A stretch of 64,000 nt of DNA from Fundicoccus_A sp052115865 (GCF_052115865.1 NZ_JBQKME010000013.1:1-64000); one strand, 5' to 3'; positions 34,759-43,848 are shown, counted from the stretch's first letter. The notes: generated by a model from the sequence alone, not told the origin. Translations and numbers: made by a program.

Positions 34759-34815
34759 AACGCTTAATTATAGTGTTAAGAACATTTGTTCATGGCTATA
34801 GTTAGGCGTTTATGT
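34759..34815 (+). terminator. Terminator after the serine-rich protein gene
   Basis: AACGCTTAATTATAG pairs with CTATAGTTAGGCGTT (one G-U and one mismatch), with an inner AACA/TGTT stem, and TTTATGTTTTT follows. Confidence 0.75.
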
Positions 34816-34885
34816 TTTTACTTAAGAGCTGTGTGGTAGAATGATGAAAGGCAAAAGCCTTTAATAAATATAAAGTGAGGAAGTT

Positions 34886-35617
34886 ATGATAAAAGGAATC
34901 ATTTTTGATAAAGACGGTACATTGGTTGAATTAGGTGATAGTTGGGATCAACCCACCATTGAAGTGGTTGATCTATTACTTAGCCAATCAGAATTAAGTC
35001 TTGAAGAGCAGAAAGATTTTAAATTATCCATGGGTGTTACGGATACACATATCCTGAGCAATTCAACCGTTGCTGCAGGAAGTATAGAAGATCAAGCTAA
35101 GGTCTTCCAAAAAGTTTTGCCTTTACCGCTAGCTGAAATTATCCAGACGATTGAAAATTATTTCTACCAATTCTTTTTAACGAATCAAGAACCAATCCCG
35201 GTGATTGATGGGGTTTTTGATTGTTTAAAAACATTAAAAGAACAAAATTATTTTTTGGGGATTGTCACCAATGATAATCAAAGGTTAACAGAGATCATGT
35301 TAGAACGGTCTGGCCTTATGCCTTACTTCGATTTTATTGGCAGTGCCGATCAATATGGTAGTAAGCCTAACTCAATCGCTTTTGACATCATAGAAAAAGA
35401 ACATGGGCTTAAGCTTAACGAACTTGTTTATGTGGGAGATTCAGCAGTAGACATGGCATATGGCAGTCAAACGCAAGCAGCCATCGGCTTAGCGTTAGAT
35501 GAGGCTCATTTAGAACATTTAGAGAAAGCAGATTATATTATTCGCTCATTTGATGAACTTGATCCTTTGCTTTCAAAACTAAATGATCATATATCGAAAA
35601 AAAAAAAAGAGGTTCCT
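34886..35617 (+). CDS. HAD-superfamily phosphatase, reading through into the next gene
   Basis: About 244 residues with the HAD motifs: DKDGTLV at 8-14 (nucleophile Asp), TND in GIVTNDNQR near 131, Lys in SKPNSIAF, and GDSAVDMAYG near 194. It is like phosphoglycolate phosphatase (PGP/Gph-type). There is no stop at the expected end: after LNDHIS comes a run of 12 A, and the frame continues into an exported protein starting with its own ATG at 35618. With 11 A the HAD would end at a TGA overlapping that ATG (ATGA), the normal arrangement. Hence the long in-frame fusion is probably due to one extra A or slippage. Confidence 0.82.
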
Positions 35618-36634
35618 ATGAAAAAGAAGACAATTGTATCTTATGCAGTATTAGCGAGTATGTTTTTTCAAGCTATATCCGTCACTACTTTCGCTCAAGA
35701 GAGCGATGCATCCAGTTCGGTCACTGACAGTGAAGTTATTAGTGATGAAACAGAAGAAGCAGCGACGGATTTATTTGCCCTTAATAAAATTGAGTTGGTT
35801 GAGGGGAATCCCGTTAGTTTAATTGATGCTCTATATGCTCAACCGTCTTATGTGACGAGTGGTGTGAATTATTTAGATGCTATTAATGATGAGACCTTCG
35901 CGGTCCGTTCTTTGAGATATGTTCGTGATGGCGAATCTTATTATCTGATGTTAAGTGCTCCTGAAACGATTAATTCCACTATACTCATTGAGACTGATGA
36001 AGGTAAATTTAAAGAGTCCTATATTCCTAGTGATGATTTAATGGCTTCCATGGCAGAAGGCTTAAACAATTACCCTGATTTGTATGCTGGGACAGCCGTT
36101 GAAGAATTTTATCAATATGCACAAATGAATAGTGATAGCATCAGTGGACTATTAATTAATAATGACTACGCGACTGACACACATCAATTAATTTTTAACG
36201 AAGTTCAAGCAATCGATGCCTACTTGTTATCTCATTTAAAGCAATTCTTTGAGGCCGAAGGTAATGATTTTACGGTGGTCGATTCTGAAATTGGGGATAT
36301 TTATTATTATGAAGTGACTGATGATAATCACGAGAACTTTCAAACAGTGATGCTAGAAGGCCAAGATGATGAGAGTTCAGAAGAGGTTCAAGCTTTACAA
36401 ACGTTCTTCAGCCAAGAATTTACAGGTTCAATTGCGATTTCTATGGAAACAGGCTCTATTTCTTTGAGCATGTTGAATGACGAAGGGGCTCAAGCGATTG
36501 AATACAATATCCGCTTAGATCAAGTGGCTGTTGCCAGGGCAGAAGATGAACAAGTGATAACTGCAGATGAATTTAACGAGATGATTGGTATTGAGCTGTT
36601 TGCTCCTTTAGAAACATCTAATTCTGATGAATAA
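35618..36634 (+). CDS. Exported protein of unknown function
   Basis: 338 residues from ATG 35618, with AGAGG six bases upstream. A clear signal peptide ends TTFAQE, which makes no sense inside a longer cytoplasmic fusion, so this is best seen as a separate gene coupled to the HAD gene. The mature part (30-338) is acidic and lacks cysteine; no known domain is recognised. A soluble extracellular role is likely because no cell wall anchor or C-terminal membrane segment is seen. Confidence 0.75.
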   Translation: MKKKTIVSYAVLASMFFQAISVTTFAQESDASSSVTDSEVISDETEEAATDLFALNKIELVEGNPVSLIDALYAQPSYVTSGVNYLDAINDETFAVRSLRYVRDGESYYLMLSAPETINSTILIETDEGKFKESYIPSDDLMASMAEGLNNYPDLYAGTAVEEFYQYAQMNSDSISGLLINNDYATDTHQLIFNEVQAIDAYLLSHLKQFFEAEGNDFTVVDSEIGDIYYYEVTDDNHENFQTVMLEGQDDESSEEVQALQTFFSQEFTGSIAISMETGSISLSMLNDEGAQAIEYNIRLDQVAVARAEDEQVITADEFNEMIGIELFAPLETSNSDE

Positions 36635-36780
36635 ATACCGTAAGTAAGTTTAGCTGTAAATAAAGTGAGATAGTTTCTGTCTTTTTTCTGCAATGTTTGG
36701 TATACTTTATTATAAGAGTGGTTTGAATGTCTAGATTCCTAATAAATAATATCAAAGAAAGATAGAAGGAGACGGTATTG

Positions 36781-37161
36781 ATGAATGAATATGAATGTCT
36801 AAATGATGAGCAGATTGAAGAGCAGCGTGATGAAGTTGATTTGATGTTAGATAACAGTTTAATCGAAGAAAAAGCAAATATCTTCAAGGTTCTAGGTGAC
36901 TTAAACCGTGTTAAGATTGTCGAATTATTGATGAACTATGATCGCCTTTGCGTCTATGAGATTTCTCAGTTTATAGGTGCTTCGGTAGCCACTACCTCTC
37001 ACCATTTAATTACACTACGAAAAAATGACATTATTACTTCTGAAAAAATTGGAAAACATGTTATTTATTCATTGCAAAATGAAAAAATATCTATTTTATT
37101 CGAAACGGCTAATGGCTTAAAGTTAAAATGTGACAAGAGCAATCAATTAGCGAATGCTTAA
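36781..37161 (+). CDS. ArsR/SmtB-family repressor, CadC-like
   Basis: 126 residues, with AAGGAGA ten bases before the ATG. The winged helix is KANIFKVLGDLNRVKIVELLM, then LCVYEISQFIGASVATTSHHLITLRKNDII. CadC-type cadmium/lead sensors have Cys at the N-terminus and a CVCD motif. Here Cys6 and Cys57 are kept but the second cysteine of CVCD is Tyr (CVYE), and a further Cys lies near 117. So metal binding may be weaker or different. No efflux ATPase is next to it; its target is elsewhere. Confidence 0.85.
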   Translation: MNEYECLNDEQIEEQRDEVDLMLDNSLIEEKANIFKVLGDLNRVKIVELLMNYDRLCVYEISQFIGASVATTSHHLITLRKNDIITSEKIGKHVIYSLQNEKISILFETANGLKLKCDKSNQLANA

Positions 37162-37174
37162 TGAGAATATGAAT

Positions 37175-37211
37175 AAAGGTCCAAACATGCATTTGTTTCG
37201 GACTTTTTTTT
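37175..37211 (+). terminator. Terminator after the CadC-like gene
   Basis: AAAGGTCC-AAAC pairs with GTTT-CGGACTTT, followed by TTTTTTT. The AATAAATATC motif (minus orientation, NCTG-extended) lies 16 bases on. Confidence 0.8.
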
Positions 37212-37281
37212 ATCAAAGAAATCAGTGATATTTATTTAAATGATTTTTAATAAATAAAAATGGATTATTTTACTAGAAAAC

Positions 37282-37310
37282 TTGAAAAGAATGCACGCCT
37301 CAATTACAAT
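37282..37310 (+). promoter_or_regulatory. Probable transketolase promoter
   Basis: TTGAAA (37282-37287), a 17-base spacer and TACAAT (37305-37310), 80 bases before the tkt start. Confidence 0.5.
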
Positions 37311-37390
37311 TAGCGATGTATACTGTTTCATGTTTAGTCGGTTATGCTTCTTATAAGTTTGTTTGAATCAAAAATTATTGGAGGGTTTTT

Positions 37391-39394
37391 ATGTTTACCG
37401 AAAAAGATACCATTGCAGTGAATACACTTAGAACATTAAGTGTAGACCAAGTAGAAAAAGCGAATTCCGGGCACCCAGGTTTACCAATGGGGGCAGCACC
37501 TATGGCTTATGCTCTATGGGCAGGGCATTTAAATGTGACAGCTGCTAAAGCAGACTGGATTAACCGTGACCGTTTTGTTTTATCAGCTGGTCATGGGTCA
37601 GCATTATTATACAGCTTACTTCATACGGCTGGCTTTAACGTGACCACGGATGATTTAAAAGATTTCCGTCAGTTAAACAGCAAAACACCGGGACACCCAG
37701 AAGTTAATTACACGGAAGGTGTTGAGGCTACAACAGGGCCATTAGGGCAAGGGGTAGCTCAAGCAGTTGGTATGGCTTTGGCTGAAACCCATACAGCAGC
37801 TATTTATAATACCGATGATCATAAAGTTATCGACCACTATACATACGCTCTTGTTAGTGATGGCGATTTGATGGAAGGTATTGCTTATGAGGCAACGTCA
37901 TTTGCTGGTAAGCAAAAATTGGGTAAATTGATTTTCTTATACGATAGTAATGATATTTCCTTAGATGGTGATTTAAACAAAGCGTTTGTAGAAAATATTC
38001 AAAAACGTTTTGAAGCCATCGATTGGCAATATTTACGTGTAGAAGATGGCAATGATTTAAATGCGCTGAATGAAGCCATTGAAGCTGCTAAAGCCAACAC
38101 AGACCAACCCACTTTAATTGAAGTGAAAACTGTCATTGGTTTTGGTTCAGAAAATGAAGGGACTCATAAAGTCCATGGTAGTCCGTTAGCTAAAGATGAT
38201 TGGGCCAATGTAAAAGTTAAATATGGCTGGGAGCACGAAGCTTTTACTATTCCTGAAGAAGCTAAAAGCTTATTCGAGGAAAAAGTAATCACTCGCGGTA
38301 AAGAATCTTACGATGCTTGGGAGGCTTTATTTGCTGACTATCAAAAAGCAAATCCTGAGTTAGCTGATACGATGCTAAAAGCTTTTGCAGGTGAGCTACC
38401 TGAAAATTATGACAGAGAATTAGAATTCCAAAGCGCAGATACTAAAGCCGCAGCAACGCGTGCTTCAAGTGGAAAAGCTATTCAAGCATTAGCTAAAGCA
38501 GTTCCACAATTATGGGGTGGGGCGGCAGACTTATCAAGTTCTAACAAAACCATGAACGAATCAGCGGACGACTTTGAGCCGACTAACCGTTCAGGGCGTA
38601 ATATCTGGTTTGGAGTTAGAGAGTTTGCTATGGCTGGTATTTTAAATGGTGTCATGTTACATGGAGGAACTAAGATTTACGGTGGAACCTTCTTTATCTT
38701 TACGGACTATTTAAAAGCAGCCGTTAGACTTGCTGCCTTATCACAATTACCAGTGACTTATGTGATGACGCATGACTCTGTAGCAGTTGGAGAAGATGGA
38801 CCTACACATGAGCCAATCGAACAACTAGCTGGTTTTAGAGCCGTTCCTAACTTAAACTTAATCCGTCCAGCAGACGTTAACGAAACATTTGTTGCATGGA
38901 AGATTGCACTTGAGTCTAAAGAACGTCCAACCATGTTAGTCTTATCTCGTCAAGATGTACCAGTTCTTGAAGGTACACAAACATTAGCTGAAGAAGGTGT
39001 CCGTAAAGGTGCTTACATTGTTTCAGCTGCTTCAAACGATCAACTTGACGGTATTTTAATTGCGACAGGTTCTGAAGTAGCCTTAGCTGTTGAAGCTCAA
39101 GCAGCTTTAAAAGAAGAAGGTATTGAAGTTTCAGTTGTATCAATGCCAGCTCAAAATATTTTTGATGAGCAATCGGCAGAATATAAAGAAAGTGTCCTAC
39201 CATCAGCGGTTCGCAACCGTATGTCAATTGAAATGGGCGCCACTTTTGGTTGGGGCAAATATGTTGGATTAGATGGCCTTACATTAGGTATTGACCGCTT
39301 TGGTGCTTCTGGTAAAGGAGAAGAAGTCGTTGAATTCTTCGGCTTTACAGTAGATAACATCGTTTCTGAATATAAAAAAGCGTTTAATAAATAA
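37391..39394 (+). CDS. tkt: Transketolase
   Basis: 667 residues, full length. It moves two-carbon units between pentose-phosphate sugars with thiamine pyrophosphate. The N-terminal HPGLPMGAAPMAYALW and the conserved GHGSALLYSLLH, the TPP motif GDGDLMEGIAYEA near 155 and the transketolase signature GEDGPTHEPIEQLAGFRA near 468 are present. RBS GGAGGG. It is flanked by terminators on both sides, so it is a single-gene unit. Confidence 0.97.
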   Translation: MFTEKDTIAVNTLRTLSVDQVEKANSGHPGLPMGAAPMAYALWAGHLNVTAAKADWINRDRFVLSAGHGSALLYSLLHTAGFNVTTDDLKDFRQLNSKTPGHPEVNYTEGVEATTGPLGQGVAQAVGMALAETHTAAIYNTDDHKVIDHYTYALVSDGDLMEGIAYEATSFAGKQKLGKLIFLYDSNDISLDGDLNKAFVENIQKRFEAIDWQYLRVEDGNDLNALNEAIEAAKANTDQPTLIEVKTVIGFGSENEGTHKVHGSPLAKDDWANVKVKYGWEHEAFTIPEEAKSLFEEKVITRGKESYDAWEALFADYQKANPELADTMLKAFAGELPENYDRELEFQSADTKAAATRASSGKAIQALAKAVPQLWGGAADLSSSNKTMNESADDFEPTNRSGRNIWFGVREFAMAGILNGVMLHGGTKIYGGTFFIFTDYLKAAVRLAALSQLPVTYVMTHDSVAVGEDGPTHEPIEQLAGFRAVPNLNLIRPADVNETFVAWKIALESKERPTMLVLSRQDVPVLEGTQTLAEEGVRKGAYIVSAASNDQLDGILIATGSEVALAVEAQAALKEEGIEVSVVSMPAQNIFDEQSAEYKESVLPSAVRNRMSIEMGATFGWGKYVGLDGLTLGIDRFGASGKGEEVVEFFGFTVDNIVSEYKKAFNK

Positions 39395-39405
39395 CGCTAT
39401 ACTAA

Positions 39406-39436
39406 AGACAGGTCGCTTGCCGATCTGTTTTTTTTA
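39406..39436 (+). terminator. Transketolase terminator
   Basis: AGACAGGTCG, loop CTTG, CCGATCTGT, then TTTTTTTT. Confidence 0.85.
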
Positions 39437-39536
39437 CATGGAGATTTCGCTTGTAGCAAAGACTTTAAATAGCTATAATCAAATTAATATAGAAAAATTC
39501 AAAAAGCGAATATACAAAGAACGGGAGGTAGTGTTT

Positions 39537-41102
39537 TTGCTTAAAAAAATAATAAATAACTCGACCTATGCTAGGATTTTTATCTATCTTCTGTTAATTC
39601 TCATCCAAATTGCTTGGTGGTATTTTATTTTTACAAATATCATTACACATTCTGCTTGGTTGAATGCTGTATTAACTCTTTTTTCGATTTTAATGATATT
39701 ATATTTAGTCAATAAAAACGAAAGTGCTGCTTATCGAATCAGTTGGATCATTGTGATATCCTTGATGCCCATTTTCGGTGGCTTACTTTATGCTGCTATG
39801 GGGAACAAAAGACCTCAAAAACGAATGTCTCGATTATTGAATAATCAATCTAAATTACATTTACATGAGATGGAGACTGTTCCTTCGGCTAAATCATTAT
39901 TATCAGCCAAAGATCAGCGTCTAGCTTCTTTGAGCCAATACATTGATGATTATGGGGATAGTCCTGTTTATACGAATACTGCTGTAAAATATTTCCCATC
40001 GGGAGAAGACATGATGTCGACACTGCTCCATGATTTGGAACAAGCCAAAGAACATATATTTATTGAGTTTTTTATCATTGAAGATGGCTTAATGATGCAG
40101 CAAATATTTGATATATTGAAAAAGAAAGCAAAAGAAGGGGTGGATGTTCGTCTCATTTATGACGACTTTGGTTGTTTGTTACGATTACCCTCTGATTTTA
40201 ATAAGCAAATGGAAGCTGAAGGGATTAAGACCTTAAAGTTTAATCCGGTTATGCCGATTTTATCTCTTGTTTATAATACGCGTGACCATCGTAAAATGAT
40301 CATTATAGACCGACAAGTCGGCTATACAGGCGGCTTAAATATTGCCGATGAGTACATTAACCATGTTGAACGCTTTGGTTATTGGAAAGATAATATGATT
40401 CGGATGGAAGGACCTGCTACTTGGAATTTAACGGTTCTTTTCCTAAATATGTGGAATGCTTTTTATCCAACGGATGACTCCTATCATCATTTTAAACCGA
40501 TTGAGAAAATGGATGAGACTTTTGAATTAATGGCACAATCCAAAGAAGCGGATAGCTTAGGCTATGTTCAATCCTTTGGTGATTCACCTTTAGATGATGA
40601 AGTACTCGGTGAAAGTGTTTATCGAGATATGTTAAATACTGCAAAAGACTATGTTTATATTTATACACCTTATCTGGTAGTGTCGTATGAATTACAAATA
40701 GCTTTAACCTTGGCTGCCAAAAGAGGGGTGGATGTTCGTTTAATGACACCTGGTATACCTGATAAACCCATTGTCTATCGGATGACACGCTCATACTACC
40801 GGCCTTTAATTGAAGGCGGCGTTAAAATATACGAATATACGCCAGGCTTTTTACATGCCAAGACATTTATTGTCGATGATAAAATGGTTAACATTGGAAC
40901 CATCAATCTGGATTATCGATCTCTTTACCTTCATTTTGAAACAAGTACGATGTTGTATTATCATCCAGTGATTAAAGATATAAAAGCAGACTTTTTAAAC
41001 GCTCAAGCTGTTTCTAAGCAAGTTCAGTTTTCTGATTTCAAAACGAATTCTCTCGGTGCTTTCTGGGATGCTATTTTAGGTTTGATTGCGCCTTTTGTGT
41101 AA
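39537..41102 (+). CDS. cls: Cardiolipin synthase (phospholipase D family)
   Basis: About 521 residues from TTG 39537, chosen because GGGAGG sits eight bases upstream; an open frame reaching back to 39417 starts inside the tkt terminator. Two N-terminal membrane segments, a PLDc_N region, then two catalytic HKD motifs: DHRKMIIIDRQVGYTGG and HAKTFIVDDKMVNIGT. It joins two phosphatidylglycerols into cardiolipin at the membrane. Followed by a large tandem-repeat array. Confidence 0.94.
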   Translation: MLKKIINNSTYARIFIYLLLILIQIAWWYFIFTNIITHSAWLNAVLTLFSILMILYLVNKNESAAYRISWIIVISLMPIFGGLLYAAMGNKRPQKRMSRLLNNQSKLHLHEMETVPSAKSLLSAKDQRLASLSQYIDDYGDSPVYTNTAVKYFPSGEDMMSTLLHDLEQAKEHIFIEFFIIEDGLMMQQIFDILKKKAKEGVDVRLIYDDFGCLLRLPSDFNKQMEAEGIKTLKFNPVMPILSLVYNTRDHRKMIIIDRQVGYTGGLNIADEYINHVERFGYWKDNMIRMEGPATWNLTVLFLNMWNAFYPTDDSYHHFKPIEKMDETFELMAQSKEADSLGYVQSFGDSPLDDEVLGESVYRDMLNTAKDYVYIYTPYLVVSYELQIALTLAAKRGVDVRLMTPGIPDKPIVYRMTRSYYRPLIEGGVKIYEYTPGFLHAKTFIVDDKMVNIGTINLDYRSLYLHFETSTMLYYHPVIKDIKADFLNAQAVSKQVQFSDFKTNSLGAFWDAILGLIAPFV

Positions 41103-41114
41103 AAATAATAGACG

Positions 41115-41612
41115 ACGAGTACCCAAAGTGTCCTTCGTTTTATTAACGAGTACCCAAAGTGTGCCTCGTTTTCTTAACGAGTGCCCAAAGTGGTCCTCGT
41201 TTTTTTAACGAGTACCCAAAGTGTCCCTCGTTTTTTTAACGAGTACCTAAAGTGTGCCTCGTTTTTTTAACGAGTACCTAAAGTGGTCCTCGTTTTTTTA
41301 ACGAGTACCTAAAGTGGTCCTCGTTTTTTTAACGAGTACCCAAAGTGGTCCTCGTTTTTCTGACGAGTACCCAAAGTGGTCCTCGTTTTTTCGGCGAGTA
41401 CCCAAAGTGGTCCTCGTTTTTCTGACGAGTACCCAAAGTGGTCCTCGTTTTTCTGACGAGTACCCAAAGTGGTCCTCGTTTTTTTAACGAGTACCCAAAG
41501 AGGTCCTCGTTTATTTGACGAGTACCCAAAGAGGTCCTCGTTTATTTGTCGAGTTTAAAACATTAGCCTCGTTTTATCGACGACAACCAAAAGGGCACAT
41601 TACTCATCGTCT
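41115..41612. repeat. Tandem array of 31-bp repeats (about 15 units)
   Basis: Units begin at 41115, 41146, 41177, 41208, 41239, 41270, 41301, 41332, 41363, 41394, 41425, 41456, 41487, 41518 and 41549: the period is exactly 31. Each reads ACGAGTACCCAAAGTG, then GTC and CTCGT followed by T or T/C-rich bases. ACGAG and CTCGT pair, so every unit can form a short hairpin before a T run. The last full unit is divergent (GAGTTTAAAACATTAGCCTCGT) and a further degenerate GACGAC...TCGTC hairpin closes the array. There are no spacers. It fills the cls-rpoN gap, and the same family occurs near 55.9-56.1 kb. Confidence 0.95.
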
Positions 41613-41681
41613 AAAATTTTCATTTTATGTCAGATGATACATAAATTTGGCAGGAAAAGCTAAACTGATTCGGCGTTACTG

Positions 41682-41710
41682 TGGACGAAAAAGCATGTTT
41701 TGCTTATAAT
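41682..41710 (+). promoter_or_regulatory. Probable rpoN promoter
   Basis: TGGACG (41682-41687), a 17-base spacer and TATAAT (41705-41710), 37 bases before the rpoN start. Confidence 0.5.
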
Positions 41711-41746
41711 AGTATAGGTATGGGAATTTAGTAAGGAGGTCAGAAC

Positions 41747-43042
41747 ATGACAACTTCAAATCAAGAACATAATATAATACTTGAAGATAATGATATAAAA
41801 ATTTTTAAAGGTTTAACACAACTAGAAATTGCTATCAATGAGCAATTACTTGATATTTTAGATTTAAATGCAGAACAATTAACCTATTATTTAGAAGACG
41901 CCATCTTGGAAAATCCTTTTATTGATTTAGACTATGCAGTTGAATCTTTTTTAGGTAAAAATGCCCAATTTATTCCAGAACAAAAAGTAACGGGTATTGA
42001 GTCTCAATTACCGACATCACCGCAGAGTCTTGCTGTCTTCTTATTTGAGCAAATCATGATGTTTCGTCAGACAGAGATTCGCGATATGATGGTACGCCTG
42101 GTTGATTATTTAGATGATAATGGATTTTTACCTTATACCTATCAAGAATTGACTAAAGAAATCGAAGGAACATCAGAAATGGTTGTGCTCGATGCCATGA
42201 CTTTAATCAAAACATTAGAACCTGCAGGTGTCGGTGCCTATGACCTACAAGAAAGTTTAATGATTCAAACAGAGCGAGATTTGCATGCTCCGAATGTAGC
42301 CTATTATTTATTAGAAGAATTTTATAATGAAATAATGGAAAAAGATTATGTGGAAATCCAACAAAAAACGGCCATTACAATCGATGAAATTAAGCAGTCA
42401 GTGAATTATTATCACACTTTAAGACCTGTGCCAGCAACACTATTTGATCGTCAAGCTAAAATTAATTTGATCCCTGATGTGACTTTATCGGTTAAAAATG
42501 ATCAACTTGCTTTAAGATATAACCGTCAATATTACCCTAAAATCAATTTTAACCAAAAATATTATGAAGAAATGCAAAGGGAACAAGACCTTACCTTGCA
42601 ACAATATATCGAACCGAAAAAAGAAGCCTATAATGAGCTGACGAAAAATTTGCGTAAACGTGAACAGCTCATTTTAGAAGTGGTTCAAGCCATTATTATT
42701 GCACAAAGTGATTTCTTCTTTAATGATGTAACAGAGAAAAAACCTTTACTAATCAGAGATCTAGCTGAGACGACTCGTTTGTCCGAGCCAATTATTAAGC
42801 TAATTGTCACTAATAAAAACATTCAATTTAAAAAATCGGTGATGCCTTTAACGGACTTTATTAATGTAGCGAGTCACGAAGGACGTGGAGGTTTAACTGC
42901 TAAGAAAATTAAGGAAATCATCCATAATTTCTTAAAAGAAGCACCTAAATCCATGACTGACCAAGAAGTTGTGGAAGAATTGGCTAAGCAAAAAGTTATT
43001 ATTTCAGAACGTTTGATTAGTAACTATAGAAGCCAACTTTAA
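41747..43042 (+). CDS. rpoN: RNA polymerase sigma-54 factor RpoN
   Basis: 431 residues, RBS AAGGAGGTC. Region I is seen as LTQLEIAINEQLLDILDLNAEQLTYYLEDAILENPFIDLDY; the core-binding region has LEPAGVGAYDLQESL; the C-terminal DNA-binding part has LTAKKIKEIIHNFLKEAP and MTDQEVVEELAKQKVIISERLIS. The RpoN box, normally ARRTVAKYRE, reads SERLISNYRS and is clearly diverged, and the protein ends two residues later. In Lactobacillales RpoN mainly drives mannose-family PTS operons through LevR-type activators; none is in the window. Confidence 0.92.
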   Translation: MTTSNQEHNIILEDNDIKIFKGLTQLEIAINEQLLDILDLNAEQLTYYLEDAILENPFIDLDYAVESFLGKNAQFIPEQKVTGIESQLPTSPQSLAVFLFEQIMMFRQTEIRDMMVRLVDYLDDNGFLPYTYQELTKEIEGTSEMVVLDAMTLIKTLEPAGVGAYDLQESLMIQTERDLHAPNVAYYLLEEFYNEIMEKDYVEIQQKTAITIDEIKQSVNYYHTLRPVPATLFDRQAKINLIPDVTLSVKNDQLALRYNRQYYPKINFNQKYYEEMQREQDLTLQQYIEPKKEAYNELTKNLRKREQLILEVVQAIIIAQSDFFFNDVTEKKPLLIRDLAETTRLSEPIIKLIVTNKNIQFKKSVMPLTDFINVASHEGRGGLTAKKIKEIIHNFLKEAPKSMTDQEVVEELAKQKVIISERLISNYRSQL

Positions 43043-43052
43043 AAACGATGAA

Positions 43053-43095
43053 AATACCCGCATTTCGATACAAACATCAAAATGCGGGTTTTCTG
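43053..43095. terminator. Terminator between rpoN and the convergent gene
   Basis: ATACCCGCATTT pairs with AAATGCGGGT, followed by TTTCT. It serves rpoN and possibly the minus-strand gene. Confidence 0.85.
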
Positions 43096-43107
43096 TATGT
43101 CTAACCA

Positions 43108-43848
43108 TTAATTCGAACTGTAAGTAAATAAAGGTTTGGTACTATTGGTTAAATGGTAAGGCGTTAGCTCTTGTGTGCTTTCATCATAATAAGAAATCAT
43201 CACTAAGCGATTGCCTAACTCGGTTAAAGCAACAGTTAACAATTCAATGTCACTGTCATCATAAATATTATTGGCTTGAGTATAAGTCATAGGCACAATA
43301 ATTCGAGCGACATAAACTGTATCATCAGCTAATTCCATTTGAATTTGATCAACACTGGCGTTAAGTTCGCTTAAGGAAGTATTGTTTGCGAGTGCTGTCT
43401 CGATAGCATCTAGGTTTTCTTCGTCAATTCTTGTTTGTACATTTTCTTTTTCTTGATTAGTGTATTGAGACGCATAGTAGTCATCAATTGCGCTCTTTAA
43501 GTCGGATTTGTTAACATCACTTGGAATCGTGGAAGCTGGGTATTCGGAATCCCCAACAATGGATTCATCAAATAGAGGACCTGATTCCTCTTCTGAACTT
43601 GTTTCTAGCACACTTTCACTCTCGCTCGCTTCTTCTTCTGAAGACGCAGATGATTCTGACTCCGATTCTTCTTTAATACTTGTTTCTTCACTTTCTTGTG
43701 TTTCAACCATCTCAGAGCTAGAAGAATCAATGACCTCCGTGGTTTGGTTGGACTGGCCATAAAAATATGTAAATAAATATATAAGGGCTGCGATTAATAA
43801 AACGATTAAAACAATCATCCCTTTTTGGTTAGAACCTGATCTTCGCAT
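43108..43848 (-). CDS. Membrane-anchored protein with acidic serine-rich linker, function unknown
   Basis: 246 residues. A basic N-terminus and one membrane helix (about 12-30) anchor it. Residues 35-110 are a Ser/Glu-rich stretch; the C-terminal 130 residues form a compact domain beginning NKSDLKSAIDDYYASQYTNQE and containing VYVARIIVPMTYTQANNIYDDS. No named domain is recognised. The domain is probably outside the cell because the anchor follows the positive-inside rule. Single gene, RBS AAAGGAAT. Confidence 0.75.
   Translation of the reverse strand: MRRSGSNQKGMIVLIVLLIAALIYLFTYFYGQSNQTTEVIDSSSSEMVETQESEETSIKEESESESSASSEEEASESESVLETSSEEESGPLFDESIVGDSEYPASTIPSDVNKSDLKSAIDDYYASQYTNQEKENVQTRIDEENLDAIETALANNTSLSELNASVDQIQMELADDTVYVARIIVPMTYTQANNIYDDSDIELLTVALTELGNRLVMISYYDESTQELTPYHLTNSTKPLFTYSSN

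Noticed and set aside
39417..39536. A 40-codon N-terminal extension of cardiolipin synthase.
   Set aside because: It starts inside the tkt terminator, lacks an RBS, and a good RBS (GGGAGG) lies eight bases before TTG 39537.
41329..41529. A minus-strand 66-codon open frame of repeating GTR/FGY/KKRG residues.
   Set aside because: It is only the translation of the tandem repeat (31 bases, frame cycles every 93 bases); no RBS and no protein-like composition. The same holds for the minus-strand frame at 55867-56058.
41115..41612. The regular repeat array looks like a CRISPR array at first sight.
   Set aside because: The whole 31-base unit repeats with no unique spacers, and no cas gene is near.
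41646..41662. A sigma-54 promoter (TTGGCA with a later GC) upstream of rpoN.
   Set aside because: The GG and GC are 10 positions apart instead of the required 12, and a fair sigma-A promoter lies 20 bases on.
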